NCBI GenBank assembly: GCA_024655945.1
Contig: JANLFK010000010.1
Span: 62,001 to 126,000, forward strand
Reading direction: 5' to 3'
Length of the DNA: 64,000 nt
Origin: a candidate division KSB1 bacterium
Lineage (GTDB): Bacteria; Zhuqueibacterota; Zhuqueibacteria; JANLFK01; Oleimicrobiaceae
Under the pieces are notes generated by a model that ran no database searches, was not told where the DNA came from, and was given only the letters and a program-made list of their open reading frames with translations. Below are positions 18,817 through 26,746 of this stretch, piece by piece (the stretch's first letter is position 1; each line of letters starts with the position of its first letter). A program made the translations under genes and the position numbers.

Positions 18817-19595
18817 TCACTCCCCGGTCGGCGGGCCCGCCAAGCGGACTTTGAGCCAAACCGTCAGCGCCTGTGCCGGAGACTGACGCTGGCCCCCTGG
18901 CCGTGGCATGCCCTCCGGCCTCTGGCCACGGGGCGAGCGCATTCCCCCTGATGGTCCCCGGCCGCCATGGGGAGGACCGCCTGCCCATGTTTGACCACCA
19001 TGCCCGCCGACCTCCAGTCCCAGGCCCTCCTCGTCCCGCAGTTTCAACTCTTCATCCAGCGGAATGCGGAACTCAAAGGAGCAGACGCCGTTCAGCTCCT
19101 GCGACGCTGCCGTCGGCCCCTGCGGCACCCCTTCCTGAAGTGGGACTTCTTGCTGGTTGCGGATCAACGTAACGTGGACAGGCGGCATGAAAGCCCGTCC
19201 ATCCGCTTCTTGCGAGGGTTGCCTCATTTGGGGCGGTTGCCCAAACGCTTCTTCCCGTGACCGGCGTGGCGCGCGGCCCCCGTACAGATGCCAAGCTTCC
19301 TCTGCTTGCCGCCTTTCGGGTCGAGCCAAAGCGTCAGCCCGCCGAAACGGAGCCTCCGCGCGAGCTGTTGGTTGCCAACGCGAAGCATGACGAACACGCT
19401 GGCGGTGTCGTTCGCCACACCTGCCACCCCCTGCCACTCGTCGACGTAGACGACCGGCAACTTCTCCCATTCGGCGACGGAGCCATCTACCGTGATCTCG
19501 TGGTCTAACCACGTGCTTTCCACTTTTTCCGCTCCGCAGGAAGGCGCCAGGCAAACCAGTAATGGGAAAGGAACGAGCAACCACCGCCTTCCCAT
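18817..19595 (-). pseudogene. CBM9-like lipoprotein with a frameshift
   Basis: The N-terminal frame reads as a secreted protein: leader WLLVPFPLLVCLAPSCGAEK, then ITVDGSVAEWEKLPVVYVDE, ANDTASVFVMLRVGN and FGGLTLWLDPKGGKQRKLGI, the sugar-binding-like CBM9 fold found in many FCB proteins. It then runs out of frame near 19290, and the continuation lies in a second frame: LYGGRAPRRSREEAFGQ, GVCSFEFRIPLDEELK, a glycine-rich tail and LTVWLKVRLAG at the end. One missing base near the GGGGG run would explain it. This may be a real mutation or an assembly error. Function is unknown. Confidence 0.65.
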
Positions 19596-19790
19596 GCCCG
19601 GGTCCTGCAAAGTGTTGAGTGCCATACCGCAAGATCGGTGCAGAATCATCTACAAGACTCCTAACACGGCACGGCGCCGCGACTTGCACATTCTCGTTTG
19701 CCATCAGGAGGCGGATTCACGCGGGGCGAAATCATCTGCCCGAGGGGAAAAAGCTCGAGGCCGCTCTGCCGGGGTTTTTGGCGCGCTGCT

Positions 19791-20909
19791 CTAAGGGAGG
19801 TGGACGCGCTCATCGAGCAGACGGGCCAGGCCTGCGCTATCCCCGGGCGACCATCCAAAGGAACGGCGCCAGACCTCGTCGCTTTCCATGCACAGGTAGA
19901 CCGCCACATGCGGTGCATGCAGGCGAATGCGCTGGTAGAGCCAGCGGAACATCTCTTCCCGGATCGCGCGGAAGTAGCGCAACTTGCCATCCTTGCCCGG
20001 AAGGAGCTCCCCCAGCGGGAGATCACTTTGCCCGTGGCGCTCGCGGATCAGTTCGTCCAGGTGAGCGGGGTAGCGCAGGGCACCCAGACTGATCCAGGCG
20101 ATGTTTTCTGGTCGAGCAAAAGAGAAGAGGCGATGGACCACCGCCGCATACTCCTCTTTCCACCCCTCATGCCAGATGAGAGGATCGAAATGGAAGCCCA
20201 GCCGATACCCAGCATCTTGCGCCTTGCGGGCTGCCTCTAAGCGCCGCGCCAATGGGGCGCTGTTCGGCTCGTGGGCCTCCACCATGCGGGCGGTGTTCAA
20301 GGACCACGAAAGCACCGTGCGCCTGCCATGCTCAATGCCCAACAGGGGCTCAATCGTGTCAGTCTTGGTCTTCAACTCGAACAGGGCGCGCCTCTTGTCC
20401 GCAAAGTAGCAGACCAGCCCCCGGTTCAGTTCGCTGAGGTGGTCAAAGGCAAGGCTGTCGGCCAGTTCACCCGTGCCGATGCGCACCACCGCCGGCCAGC
20501 GCCGCCTAAGGAGCTGGTCCAGCTCCTGCCACATGTCCGCAGTGTTGGTGTAGATGGTCGGCACCGGGCTGCTCAGGTATCCCCGCAGGATGCAATAGTG
20601 GCAGCCGATGTTGCACCCCATGGCAACATTGAGGTTCCAATAGCCGCAGCAGATGTAGCCCTTGGTGCCGGGACACGGCTTGGCGAAGTGACCTCGCTGT
20701 CGCGCAAGGAGGAGGCTATGGGCAGCCTCCTCCTGGGTCAACTCGAGAAGCGGGCTTCTCTCCTCCGGCAGAAGGATGTGTTGCGCCTCCGGCAGCCGAT
20801 CGAGCAGGCGTTTGGTCAGCGGCTCCTCGGCCACCGAGCATTCGATGAACACCTTTTGAGGAAAAAATAGGCGGTGGCCCACTCTTGATTCTCCACGGAG
20901 CTTTGTCAA
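19791..20909 (-). CDS. Spore photoproduct lyase-like (SPL family) radical SAM protein
   Basis: A 372-residue protein whose CNIGCHYC (Cys 99, 103, 106) is the CxxxCxxC cluster site of radical SAM enzymes. GYWNLNVAMGCN, TGELADSLAFDHLSELNRGL, ELKTKTD and LSWSLNTARMVEAHE are typical of the SPL/DNA repair photolyase group. True SPL reverses the spore thymine dimer; this lineage is not known to sporulate, so a different substrate is likely. The TTG start overlaps the ParB-like stop (TTGA), so the two proteins are made together. Confidence 0.85.
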   Translation of the reverse strand: MTKLRGESRVGHRLFFPQKVFIECSVAEEPLTKRLLDRLPEAQHILLPEERSPLLELTQEEAAHSLLLARQRGHFAKPCPGTKGYICCGYWNLNVAMGCNIGCHYCILRGYLSSPVPTIYTNTADMWQELDQLLRRRWPAVVRIGTGELADSLAFDHLSELNRGLVCYFADKRRALFELKTKTDTIEPLLGIEHGRRTVLSWSLNTARMVEAHEPNSAPLARRLEAARKAQDAGYRLGFHFDPLIWHEGWKEEYAAVVHRLFSFARPENIAWISLGALRYPAHLDELIRERHGQSDLPLGELLPGKDGKLRYFRAIREEMFRWLYQRIRLHAPHVAVYLCMESDEVWRRSFGWSPGDSAGLARLLDERVHLP

Positions 20910-21892
20910 GGCAAAAGCAGCATTTCTCGCAGCGTGGGGCTTTCGCCGATTTGCTGAAGTCGCTGCGCCGCTGCCTGCAGCTCCTCACTGCTGCCGAATC
21001 GCACCTGGCACTGCCATTCGGCGCCCTCGAAATTGGCTGGCGAAGAAAGGCGTACATTGCCGGGCAGGCGAAGCCTGCGCATCAGCTCATGGCAGCGTCG
21101 TTCTGCTTCCGCCAAACGCGGAAAGCGCCGTCGGCGCATCCAGGCCAGCACCTTCTCCGTCTTCTGCCCTGGGCTCCAGTCGGTCTTTCCCAAGAGCCCC
21201 TGCACCTCCGGCGAGGACAGCACCTCCTGGATGGAAATCGACTCCCTACGCGCCACATCCTCAGCCAGGCGGACAAGGTCGCGCTGATAGTTTTTCCCCA
21301 GGCGCAGCTGCGAAATCACCGCGAACAGCGCCGATGCGTCGGCCTGGCTCATTCCCACGAGGCGGAGGGCCACCTCCTGGGAGAGACGGTCCTCGGCCAG
21401 CCCCTGCCGCATCGGCTCGGGCAATGCGGCCAAAGAGAGATAGCGCTGCAACAGCGTGCGGCTCGCCCTCAGGTTGAGGAGCGGCATGTAGCGGCTGCTG
21501 AGCTCCGCCTCGGGCACGTTGAACTGCATGCGCAGCTTCAGGAGCGCGACGGCGCACTCGACGACGTTCAGGGCGCGGACGCCAAGGTTGTCGCACAAGG
21601 CCCACAGGAAAAGCACGAGCCCAGGGGCGGCTTCTTCCACACACCAGGCAGAGATGGTTGTTGCCCCCTGCTCCTTGAGCAGGGCGCACCGCCGGAAACC
21701 TGCGACCACGCGCCAACGGCCGTCCTGCCGCCTCTGCAAGGTCGGCGGATTGATCAGACCCACCGCGCGCAGGGATGCCGCCAAAGCGGGGGGCGCCGGC
21801 CCATAGCTGACCTGGTACCACAGGTCCTCAAGGTCGACCTCCGCGAGGCTGACGCTCACCAATCGCCGGGGGATGTCCTCTCCGATATCCAT
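20906..21892 (-). CDS. ParB-like domain protein paired with the SPL-type radical SAM gene
   Basis: A 329-residue protein. Residues up to about 130 follow the ParB/Srx-type fold: LVSVSLAEVDLEDLWYQ, SLRAVGLINPPTLQRRQDGR, WRVVAGFRRCALLKEQGATT and LGVRALNVVE. The rest is helical, with a KorB-like helix-turn-helix stretch (LPEPMRQGLAEDRLSQEVAL). No parA is near, so chromosome partition is unlikely. The GTG one codon upstream is an alternative start; GGGAGAC precedes the ATG. Coupling to a radical SAM enzyme suggests a joint DNA- or nucleotide-directed role, which is not known. Confidence 0.7.
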   Translation of the reverse strand: MDIGEDIPRRLVSVSLAEVDLEDLWYQVSYGPAPPALAASLRAVGLINPPTLQRRQDGRWRVVAGFRRCALLKEQGATTISAWCVEEAAPGLVLFLWALCDNLGVRALNVVECAVALLKLRMQFNVPEAELSSRYMPLLNLRASRTLLQRYLSLAALPEPMRQGLAEDRLSQEVALRLVGMSQADASALFAVISQLRLGKNYQRDLVRLAEDVARRESISIQEVLSSPEVQGLLGKTDWSPGQKTEKVLAWMRRRRFPRLAEAERRCHELMRRLRLPGNVRLSSPANFEGAEWQCQVRFGSSEELQAAAQRLQQIGESPTLREMLLLP

Positions 21893-22001
21893 CACCTGTC
21901 TCCCTCAAGGCAACAAACGCTTCCCCACAAGCGGACACGTACAAGTCTACAACAAGCCCTGCACAAAGTCAAGAGCAAACGCCACCCTGCGCAAATAGAT
22001 G

Positions 22002-22030
22002 TTGACATTGCCTCGATTTTTTCTTATCAT
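22002..22030 (+). promoter_or_regulatory. Sigma-70 type promoter of the amino acid symporter
   Basis: TTGACA (22002-22007), a 17-bp spacer with a T-rich part, then TATCAT (22025-22030). Transcription would start near 22037, about 40 bases before the ATG. Confidence 0.75.
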
Positions 22031-22076
22031 TGAGGCCTCAAGGGAGACGACTCAACTCAGCCAGAGGGAGCTCGCA

Positions 22077-23582
22077 ATGACAGCCTTTCTCGAGGAGCTT
22101 TTGCGCACTTCGCAGATGCTGGCGGATTTTATGTGGGGCAACTGGATGATCCTCCTCTTGGTGGGGACCGGCGTGCTGCTCACCGTAGTGACGCGCGGCA
22201 TTCAGGTGCGCAAGTTCTTCTTGTCCCTGAAATTCGCCTTCAGCGGCGCTTCCAAGAAGAGCGACGTCCACTCCAAGCAGGGTGACATTTCGCCGTTCGC
22301 GGCGCTGATGACCGCGCTTGCCGCCACCGTGGGCAACGGCAACATTGCCGGCGTGGCTACGGCAATCGCCACCGGCGGACCTGGCGCGCCGTTTTGGATG
22401 TGGATGTCCGCCCTGTTCGGCATGGCCACCAAGTACGCAGAAGGCTTCTTAGGGGTGAAATATCGCAAGGTGGCCGAAGATGGCTCCATGGCAGGCGGCC
22501 CCATGTACTACTGCCGCTACGGCATCAAGTGGAAGCCGCTGGCGCGCGTGTTAGGGATGGTCTTTGCGGTCTGTGGTGCCTTCACTGCCCTATTCGGCAC
22601 CGGCAACATGATGCAGTCCAACTCCATGGCGCTGGCGTTCAAGACGCAATTCCACGTGCCGACCATGGTGAGTGCGGTGACCATTACCGTGCTGGTGGGG
22701 TTGGTCATCATTGGCGGCATCAAGCGCATTGGGGCGGTTGCTGAGCGCCTGGTGCCGACCATGATTCTCTTCTACCTGGGCGGTGCGGCAGTCATCCTCA
22801 TCAGCAGAGCAACAGCCCTCGACGATGCCTTCGTGCTCATCTTTCGCTCCGCTTTCTCCCTGCAGGCAGCAGGCGGTGCGTTGGTCGGCACGACGGTGCA
22901 GAAGGCTATCAGCCTCGGTGTGCGCCGCGGGGTGCTGTCCAACGAGGCGGGCCTGGGCTCGGCAGCCATAGCCCAGGCCGCGGCCAAGTCACCGGACCCC
23001 ACGTACAACGGCCTGGTGGCGATGACGGGCGTGTTCATCGACACCCTGCTCGTGAACACCATCACGACGCTCACCATCGTGGTCACCGGCCTGTGGATGC
23101 TCACCCCTGCCGCAGGTGTGGAGCTCCTGCGGGAAGGCACGCGCCTGGCTCCAGAGGCTGTGGCCACGCTTCCGGCGGCCGCCCAGCAACTTGCGGCACG
23201 CATAGGCTATGACCTGACCAATGGCGGGTTGTCCAGCACAGCGCTGACCACGATGGCCTTCAATTCGGTCATCCCATTCGGGGGCTGGATTGTGGCCATC
23301 GGCTCTTTTGTCTTCGGCTACACCACGCTGATCGGCTGGGCCTACTACGGCGAGCAGTGCATCGAGTACATCTGGGGCGTGAAGTCGAAGATGCCCTACC
23401 GCCTGGTGTACATCACTCTGCTCTTCTTCGGCGCCCTGATGACCGGCAAGTACTTGAACATCGTGTGGTACGTGGGCGACACCGCCAATGCCATCATGGC
23501 CTTTCCCAATCTCGTCGGGCTCTTGCTGCTCTCGGGTGTGGTGGCACGGGTGACCAGGTACCACTTCTTGGAGCAGATGTAG
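22077..23582 (+). CDS. Alanine/glycine:cation symporter (AGCS family)
   Basis: A 501-residue inner-membrane carrier with about eleven segments. Family marks include ALMTALAATVGNGNIAGVAT, GAPFWMWMSALFGMATKYAE, EDGSMAGGPMYY, GVLSNEAGLGSA and a late FGYTTLIGWAYYGEQC. Members bring in alanine or glycine with sodium or protons. AGAGGGAG precedes the ATG. The GIY-YIG gene starts one base after the stop, so the repair-like genes downstream may share its transcript. No feature suggests loss of function. Confidence 0.93.
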   Translation: MTAFLEELLRTSQMLADFMWGNWMILLLVGTGVLLTVVTRGIQVRKFFLSLKFAFSGASKKSDVHSKQGDISPFAALMTALAATVGNGNIAGVATAIATGGPGAPFWMWMSALFGMATKYAEGFLGVKYRKVAEDGSMAGGPMYYCRYGIKWKPLARVLGMVFAVCGAFTALFGTGNMMQSNSMALAFKTQFHVPTMVSAVTITVLVGLVIIGGIKRIGAVAERLVPTMILFYLGGAAVILISRATALDDAFVLIFRSAFSLQAAGGALVGTTVQKAISLGVRRGVLSNEAGLGSAAIAQAAAKSPDPTYNGLVAMTGVFIDTLLVNTITTLTIVVTGLWMLTPAAGVELLREGTRLAPEAVATLPAAAQQLAARIGYDLTNGGLSSTALTTMAFNSVIPFGGWIVAIGSFVFGYTTLIGWAYYGEQCIEYIWGVKSKMPYRLVYITLLFFGALMTGKYLNIVWYVGDTANAIMAFPNLVGLLLLSGVVARVTRYHFLEQM

Positions 23583-23583
23583 C

Positions 23584-24078
23584 TTGCGCCGAGTCGCAGA
23601 AAGCAAGCTGCAGAGCCAGCCCACCCGCCACTACGTCTACATTGTGCGCTGCGGCGATGGTTCGTACTACACGGGCTGCACCAAGAACGTCGAGGGGCGC
23701 GTGCGGCGCCATAACGGGGAACTGCGCGGGGGGGCGCGCTACACACGCACGCGGCGGCCAGTGGTGTTGGTGCACTGCGAGGAGTTCGCCTCCTTGGCAG
23801 AGGCGCGACGCCGGGAAAGGGCACTCAAGCGCCTGTCGCGCACGGCCAAGGAGCTGCTCATCGCCGGCCACCTGCGAGCCGGATCGGCCGCGCACGCCGC
23901 GCGGGCCAGAGGGACGCAGATGGCGGCCGCACGCAAAAAGGTCAGCACGCGCATCAAGGTGGATGAGCTGTACAAGAAGCTCCGCAAACCCATGCCCAAG
24001 CCGACGGTGGTGCACAGGGACCGCAAGTGCTATTCGCGAAAACAGAAGCACCCGCGCATTCCCGAAGAGGAGGAGTGA
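23584..24078 (+). CDS. GIY-YIG nuclease domain protein with a basic C-terminal extension
   Basis: A 164-residue protein. The first 90 residues are a YhbQ/UPF0213-type GIY-YIG domain: HYVYIVRCGDGSYYTGCT, RVRRHNGE, GARYTRTRRPV and an RERALKRLSR helix. The last 50 residues are a basic tail (STRIKVDELYKKLRKPMPKP and KCYSRKQKHPRIP) absent from most YhbQ proteins; it may bind nucleic acid. The start is TTG with GGAG ten bases upstream, right after the symporter stop. The next gene begins directly after its stop. Role in repair is inferred from neighbours. Confidence 0.8.
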   Translation: MRRVAESKLQSQPTRHYVYIVRCGDGSYYTGCTKNVEGRVRRHNGELRGGARYTRTRRPVVLVHCEEFASLAEARRRERALKRLSRTAKELLIAGHLRAGSAAHAARARGTQMAAARKKVSTRIKVDELYKKLRKPMPKPTVVHRDRKCYSRKQKHPRIPEEEE

Positions 24079-24846
24079 GTGCTGGAGACCAAGTGCGCCG
24101 GACCGACGGCCTCGACCCTTGCCGTCAGGGAGATTCGCTGCAGGGCCGCGCTGACTCGATCGCGCATCCCAGGGATAGACTACGCCTTGAACCCCTACGT
24201 GGGCTGTGCCCACGGCTGCCGGTATTGCTATGCGGAATTCATGCGCGGCTATACCGGGCATGCCGAGGCGTGGGGGAGCTTCGTAGATGTGCGCATCAAT
24301 GCGGCGCAGCAACTGGCAAACCATGTGGCACGGCTTAGGCCGGGGGTAATCGGCCTGAGCACGGTCACTGACCCGTACCAGCCCCTGGAGCGGAAGTACC
24401 AACTCACGCGTTCCTGCCTTGCGGTCCTGCGGGCGTGCCTTTTTCCCGTGTCGATCCTGACCAAGTCCCCGCTGGTGAGGCGGGATATCGATGTGCTCCG
24501 CTCCTTGGCAGAATGCGAGGTGGGGCTGACCGTTACCACGGATGACGAGCGCATGCGCCGGCTGTTCGAGCCCTGTGCGCCGCCCCTTGTGCGGCGGCTG
24601 GAGGCGCTTGCGGCGCTCAAGGCGGCCGGACTGCGCACCTATGCCTTCGTGGGGCCGGCGCTGCCGATGAATCCGCAGCATCTGGCAAAGTTGCTCGAAG
24701 GCCTCGTGGACGAGGTCCTGGTAGACAGGATGAACTATGTGCACAAGGTCGCGTCTCTCTATCGCGCCCACGGCCTGACAAAGTTCCTGTCCGATTCGTA
24801 CTTTGAAGAGGTGGAGGCGGCCTTGTCGGCTGTTGCAAAGCGCTGA
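24079..24846 (+). CDS. Radical SAM protein of the SPL / DNA repair photolyase-like group
   Basis: A 255-residue protein with NPYVGCAHGCRYCYAEFM: cluster cysteines 43, 47 and 50 in CxxxCxxC. The stretch LSTVTDPYQPLERKYQLTRS and SILTKSPLVRRDIDVL are the standard marks of the Rv2578c/SplB-like short radical SAM family. The start is GTG directly after the GIY-YIG stop with GAGGAGG upstream. It is a second, shorter relative of the SPL-type gene at 19.8 kb. Substrate unknown. Confidence 0.85.
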   Translation: MLETKCAGPTASTLAVREIRCRAALTRSRIPGIDYALNPYVGCAHGCRYCYAEFMRGYTGHAEAWGSFVDVRINAAQQLANHVARLRPGVIGLSTVTDPYQPLERKYQLTRSCLAVLRACLFPVSILTKSPLVRRDIDVLRSLAECEVGLTVTTDDERMRRLFEPCAPPLVRRLEALAALKAAGLRTYAFVGPALPMNPQHLAKLLEGLVDEVLVDRMNYVHKVASLYRAHGLTKFLSDSYFEEVEAALSAVAKR

Positions 24847-25009
24847 CCTCGGAGAGGCCTCCGGCACCTGCCTGTTGCATTTGTGCGCCGTTTCTGCTAT
24901 ATCGCATGGCCGATGAGAGTACTCGGGCAGACACTCCAGGCGTCAAGGCACAGCACTGCGCGAAGCCACGAGTGCATGTGCGATGGGCCAGTCAGCCGTA
25001 GGAGCTTCG

Positions 25010-25858
25010 GTGAGTAGTTTGCGCGCGCCCATGCGGTGCACGCGCACCGCCGCGGAGGTCGCCATCCTTGCCGGTCAGTTGCGTGCGCACGCCTTGGGCA
25101 AAAAGGTGATTCAAGCCTCTTTTCCACCAGCTTGGGCGGGTGAGTTGCCGCCACGGCCGGAAACGCTTCTGTACGGCTCGCGAGTGGCGGGCGTCGACCG
25201 CTTTGCCACCTGCCTGATCGTAGGCTTCGACACAGGGCTCTCCATGGTGCTGCAGCTTGCCAAAGGGGGCACGGTGCGCTGGGTGACCGGCCCCGAGCCG
25301 ACTCCTGAGGAAGGCCGGATGGCCGTGCGCTTCGAGCGCGACGCCTGGCTCTTGGTGAGCGTGGAAGCCCCTGGGGCGACGAGGCTGCTGCCCAGTGGGA
25401 ACCTCCATCGCCTGCCGCCGCTCAAGGGACTTGGCGCGGATGTCCTGTCCGCCGAATTCACTTTGGAGGTGCTCCGCGCGGCGCTCGGCAAAGCGGGGAA
25501 CCGCATGGTGCGTCCCTTGCTCCTTGACCAGCGCCGCATCGCCGGGCTTGACGAGCCAATTGTGGACGATATCCTGCTCCGGGCACGCATTCACCCGCGG
25601 GCCGAGGCGCGCCACCTCTCTGCGCACCAGCAGCGAGCTCTTTTCGAGGCCATGCGGGAGGTGCTGCGGCAGGCAGTAGAACAGGGGGGCTCAGCAACCA
25701 CGGGCTTCGTAGACCTGCAAGCCAAGCGAGGCAGATTTCGTTCCGCGGGCTGGGACGCGCGCAGCCGCACGTGCTGGAGGTGCGGCACTCCTCTCGCTCG
25801 CCAGCTCTGCGCGCGTCGCCCCTGCTTTTTCTGCCCGCTGTGCCAGGAGCTCTCGTGA
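25010..25858 (+). CDS. Fpg/Nei-like protein lacking the catalytic N-terminal proline
   Basis: A 282-residue relative of formamidopyrimidine-DNA glycosylase. The H2TH region (LLDQRRIAGLDEPIVDDILL then RARIHP) and the C-terminal zinc finger (CWRCGTPL and FFCPLC) are present. The catalytic PELPEV start, whose proline opens the damaged base, is replaced by RTAAEV and lies about ten residues inside. The GN-Y turn of the H2TH is replaced by DEPIV. It could bind DNA but should not cut in the classical way. GTG at 25010 has AGGAG at good distance; ATG at 25034 and at 24983 are alternatives. It lies 163 bp after a radical SAM gene. Confidence 0.72.
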   Translation: MSSLRAPMRCTRTAAEVAILAGQLRAHALGKKVIQASFPPAWAGELPPRPETLLYGSRVAGVDRFATCLIVGFDTGLSMVLQLAKGGTVRWVTGPEPTPEEGRMAVRFERDAWLLVSVEAPGATRLLPSGNLHRLPPLKGLGADVLSAEFTLEVLRAALGKAGNRMVRPLLLDQRRIAGLDEPIVDDILLRARIHPRAEARHLSAHQQRALFEAMREVLRQAVEQGGSATTGFVDLQAKRGRFRSAGWDARSRTCWRCGTPLARQLCARRPCFFCPLCQELS

Positions 25859-26475
25859 ACGGGGCCAACCTTTTGACGGCGGTGTTTGTCGCGCTTGCGA
25901 CGCGCAGAGAGCGGCAGCCAGCCATGAGCGTGGAGGACCTCGTGCGCTGGCACCTGGGCCACCATGCGGGCCTCCACGTGCAGGACGTGTACAAGATGTT
26001 CCAGCAGGCCGTCTATGGCCCGGCGCACGTCCTTTTGGACCTGGAGCGGGCATTGCGGGAGTTGCAGCGCGAATTTGCTGAGGTGCACGCCTCCGGAGAC
26101 GAGCCCCTGGCGGAGCCCATTTCGCCGGACCACTCCGTAGTGCGCCTCAACCTGGGTCCGTACAAACACCGTGGTGGATCTGTCCAGGCTCTCTGGGAGG
26201 CGCTGTTAGAGTCCGCCCGCGCGCTGCAGGGCAGCGAGGAGGGCTTCTTTGCCCTGTGGCGGCCCTTTGCTGCTGCGGTACGTCGCGGAGAGCTGCCGTT
26301 TTCCGTCTCGGAAATTGCGGCCATGGAAGACTCCTTGAAAACCCGCGGGGTAGCTGCCATGCATCACTCAGAAGCCTACCGTCGCGCCAATGCGCCGGCC
26401 TACCGGGTGCTTACGGGGACAGCCCTGCGGAGTTTGCGGAGGTCGTTGACGAGCAGTCGTGGAAGCAAGCCATAG
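25855..26475 (+). CDS. Uncharacterised protein (PAYRV family), probably frameshifted at its end
   Basis: I do not recognise a named domain. The protein has DVYKMFQQAVYGPAHVLLDL, EPISPDHSVVRLNLGPYKHR and MHHSEAYRRANAPAYRV, a pattern I associate with a conserved family of unknown function in several bacterial phyla. The GTG start overlaps the Fpg-like stop (GTGA) and has AGGAG upstream; an ATG at 25924 is the alternative. Past PAYRV the frame gives a basic, unlikely tail, whereas another frame continues with sensible sequence to 26720. Confidence 0.6.
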   Translation: MNGANLLTAVFVALATRRERQPAMSVEDLVRWHLGHHAGLHVQDVYKMFQQAVYGPAHVLLDLERALRELQREFAEVHASGDEPLAEPISPDHSVVRLNLGPYKHRGGSVQALWEALLESARALQGSEEGFFALWRPFAAAVRRGELPFSVSEIAAMEDSLKTRGVAAMHHSEAYRRANAPAYRVLTGTALRSLRRSLTSSRGSKP

Positions 26476-26720
26476 TTCAGGAGGGAGAAAAGTCCTCTTA
26501 CCTGCGCCACCTCAGCGCCGAGCTGCACGAGGCTGGCATCGAGCTGACGCCAGCAAACCGGCGGCAGATCGATCAGATGCTGCACGAGCTGGTGGGGGTG
26601 CCGTTCAAGGCCTGCCCCGAGGCATGGAAGAGGCTCAAGGCAGAGCCGCGCGGCGACCCGGCACGGCGCGGCGCCTTTGTCGCCCGCCTGCGTGACCTCT
26701 GGGCGGCCAAGGACAGATGA
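26412..26720 (+). CDS. Likely continuation of the preceding gene in another frame, or a small separate gene
   Basis: This frame reads SPAEFAEVVDEQSWKQAI, then KSSYLRHLSAELHEAGIELT and VPFKACPEAWKRLKAE, which looks like real charged helical protein. It has no ATG, GTG or TTG until late, so it cannot easily start by itself. One missing base near the ACGGGG at 26413 would join it to the previous gene. A programmed frameshift cannot be excluded. It ends 26 bases before leuC. Confidence 0.4.
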   Translation, partial: YGDSPAEFAEVVDEQSWKQAIVQEGEKSSYLRHLSAELHEAGIELTPANRRQIDQMLHELVGVPFKACPEAWKRLKAEPRGDPARRGAFVARLRDLWAAKDR

Positions 26721-26746
26721 AGGACTGACAACCAGAAGGGAGGCCT

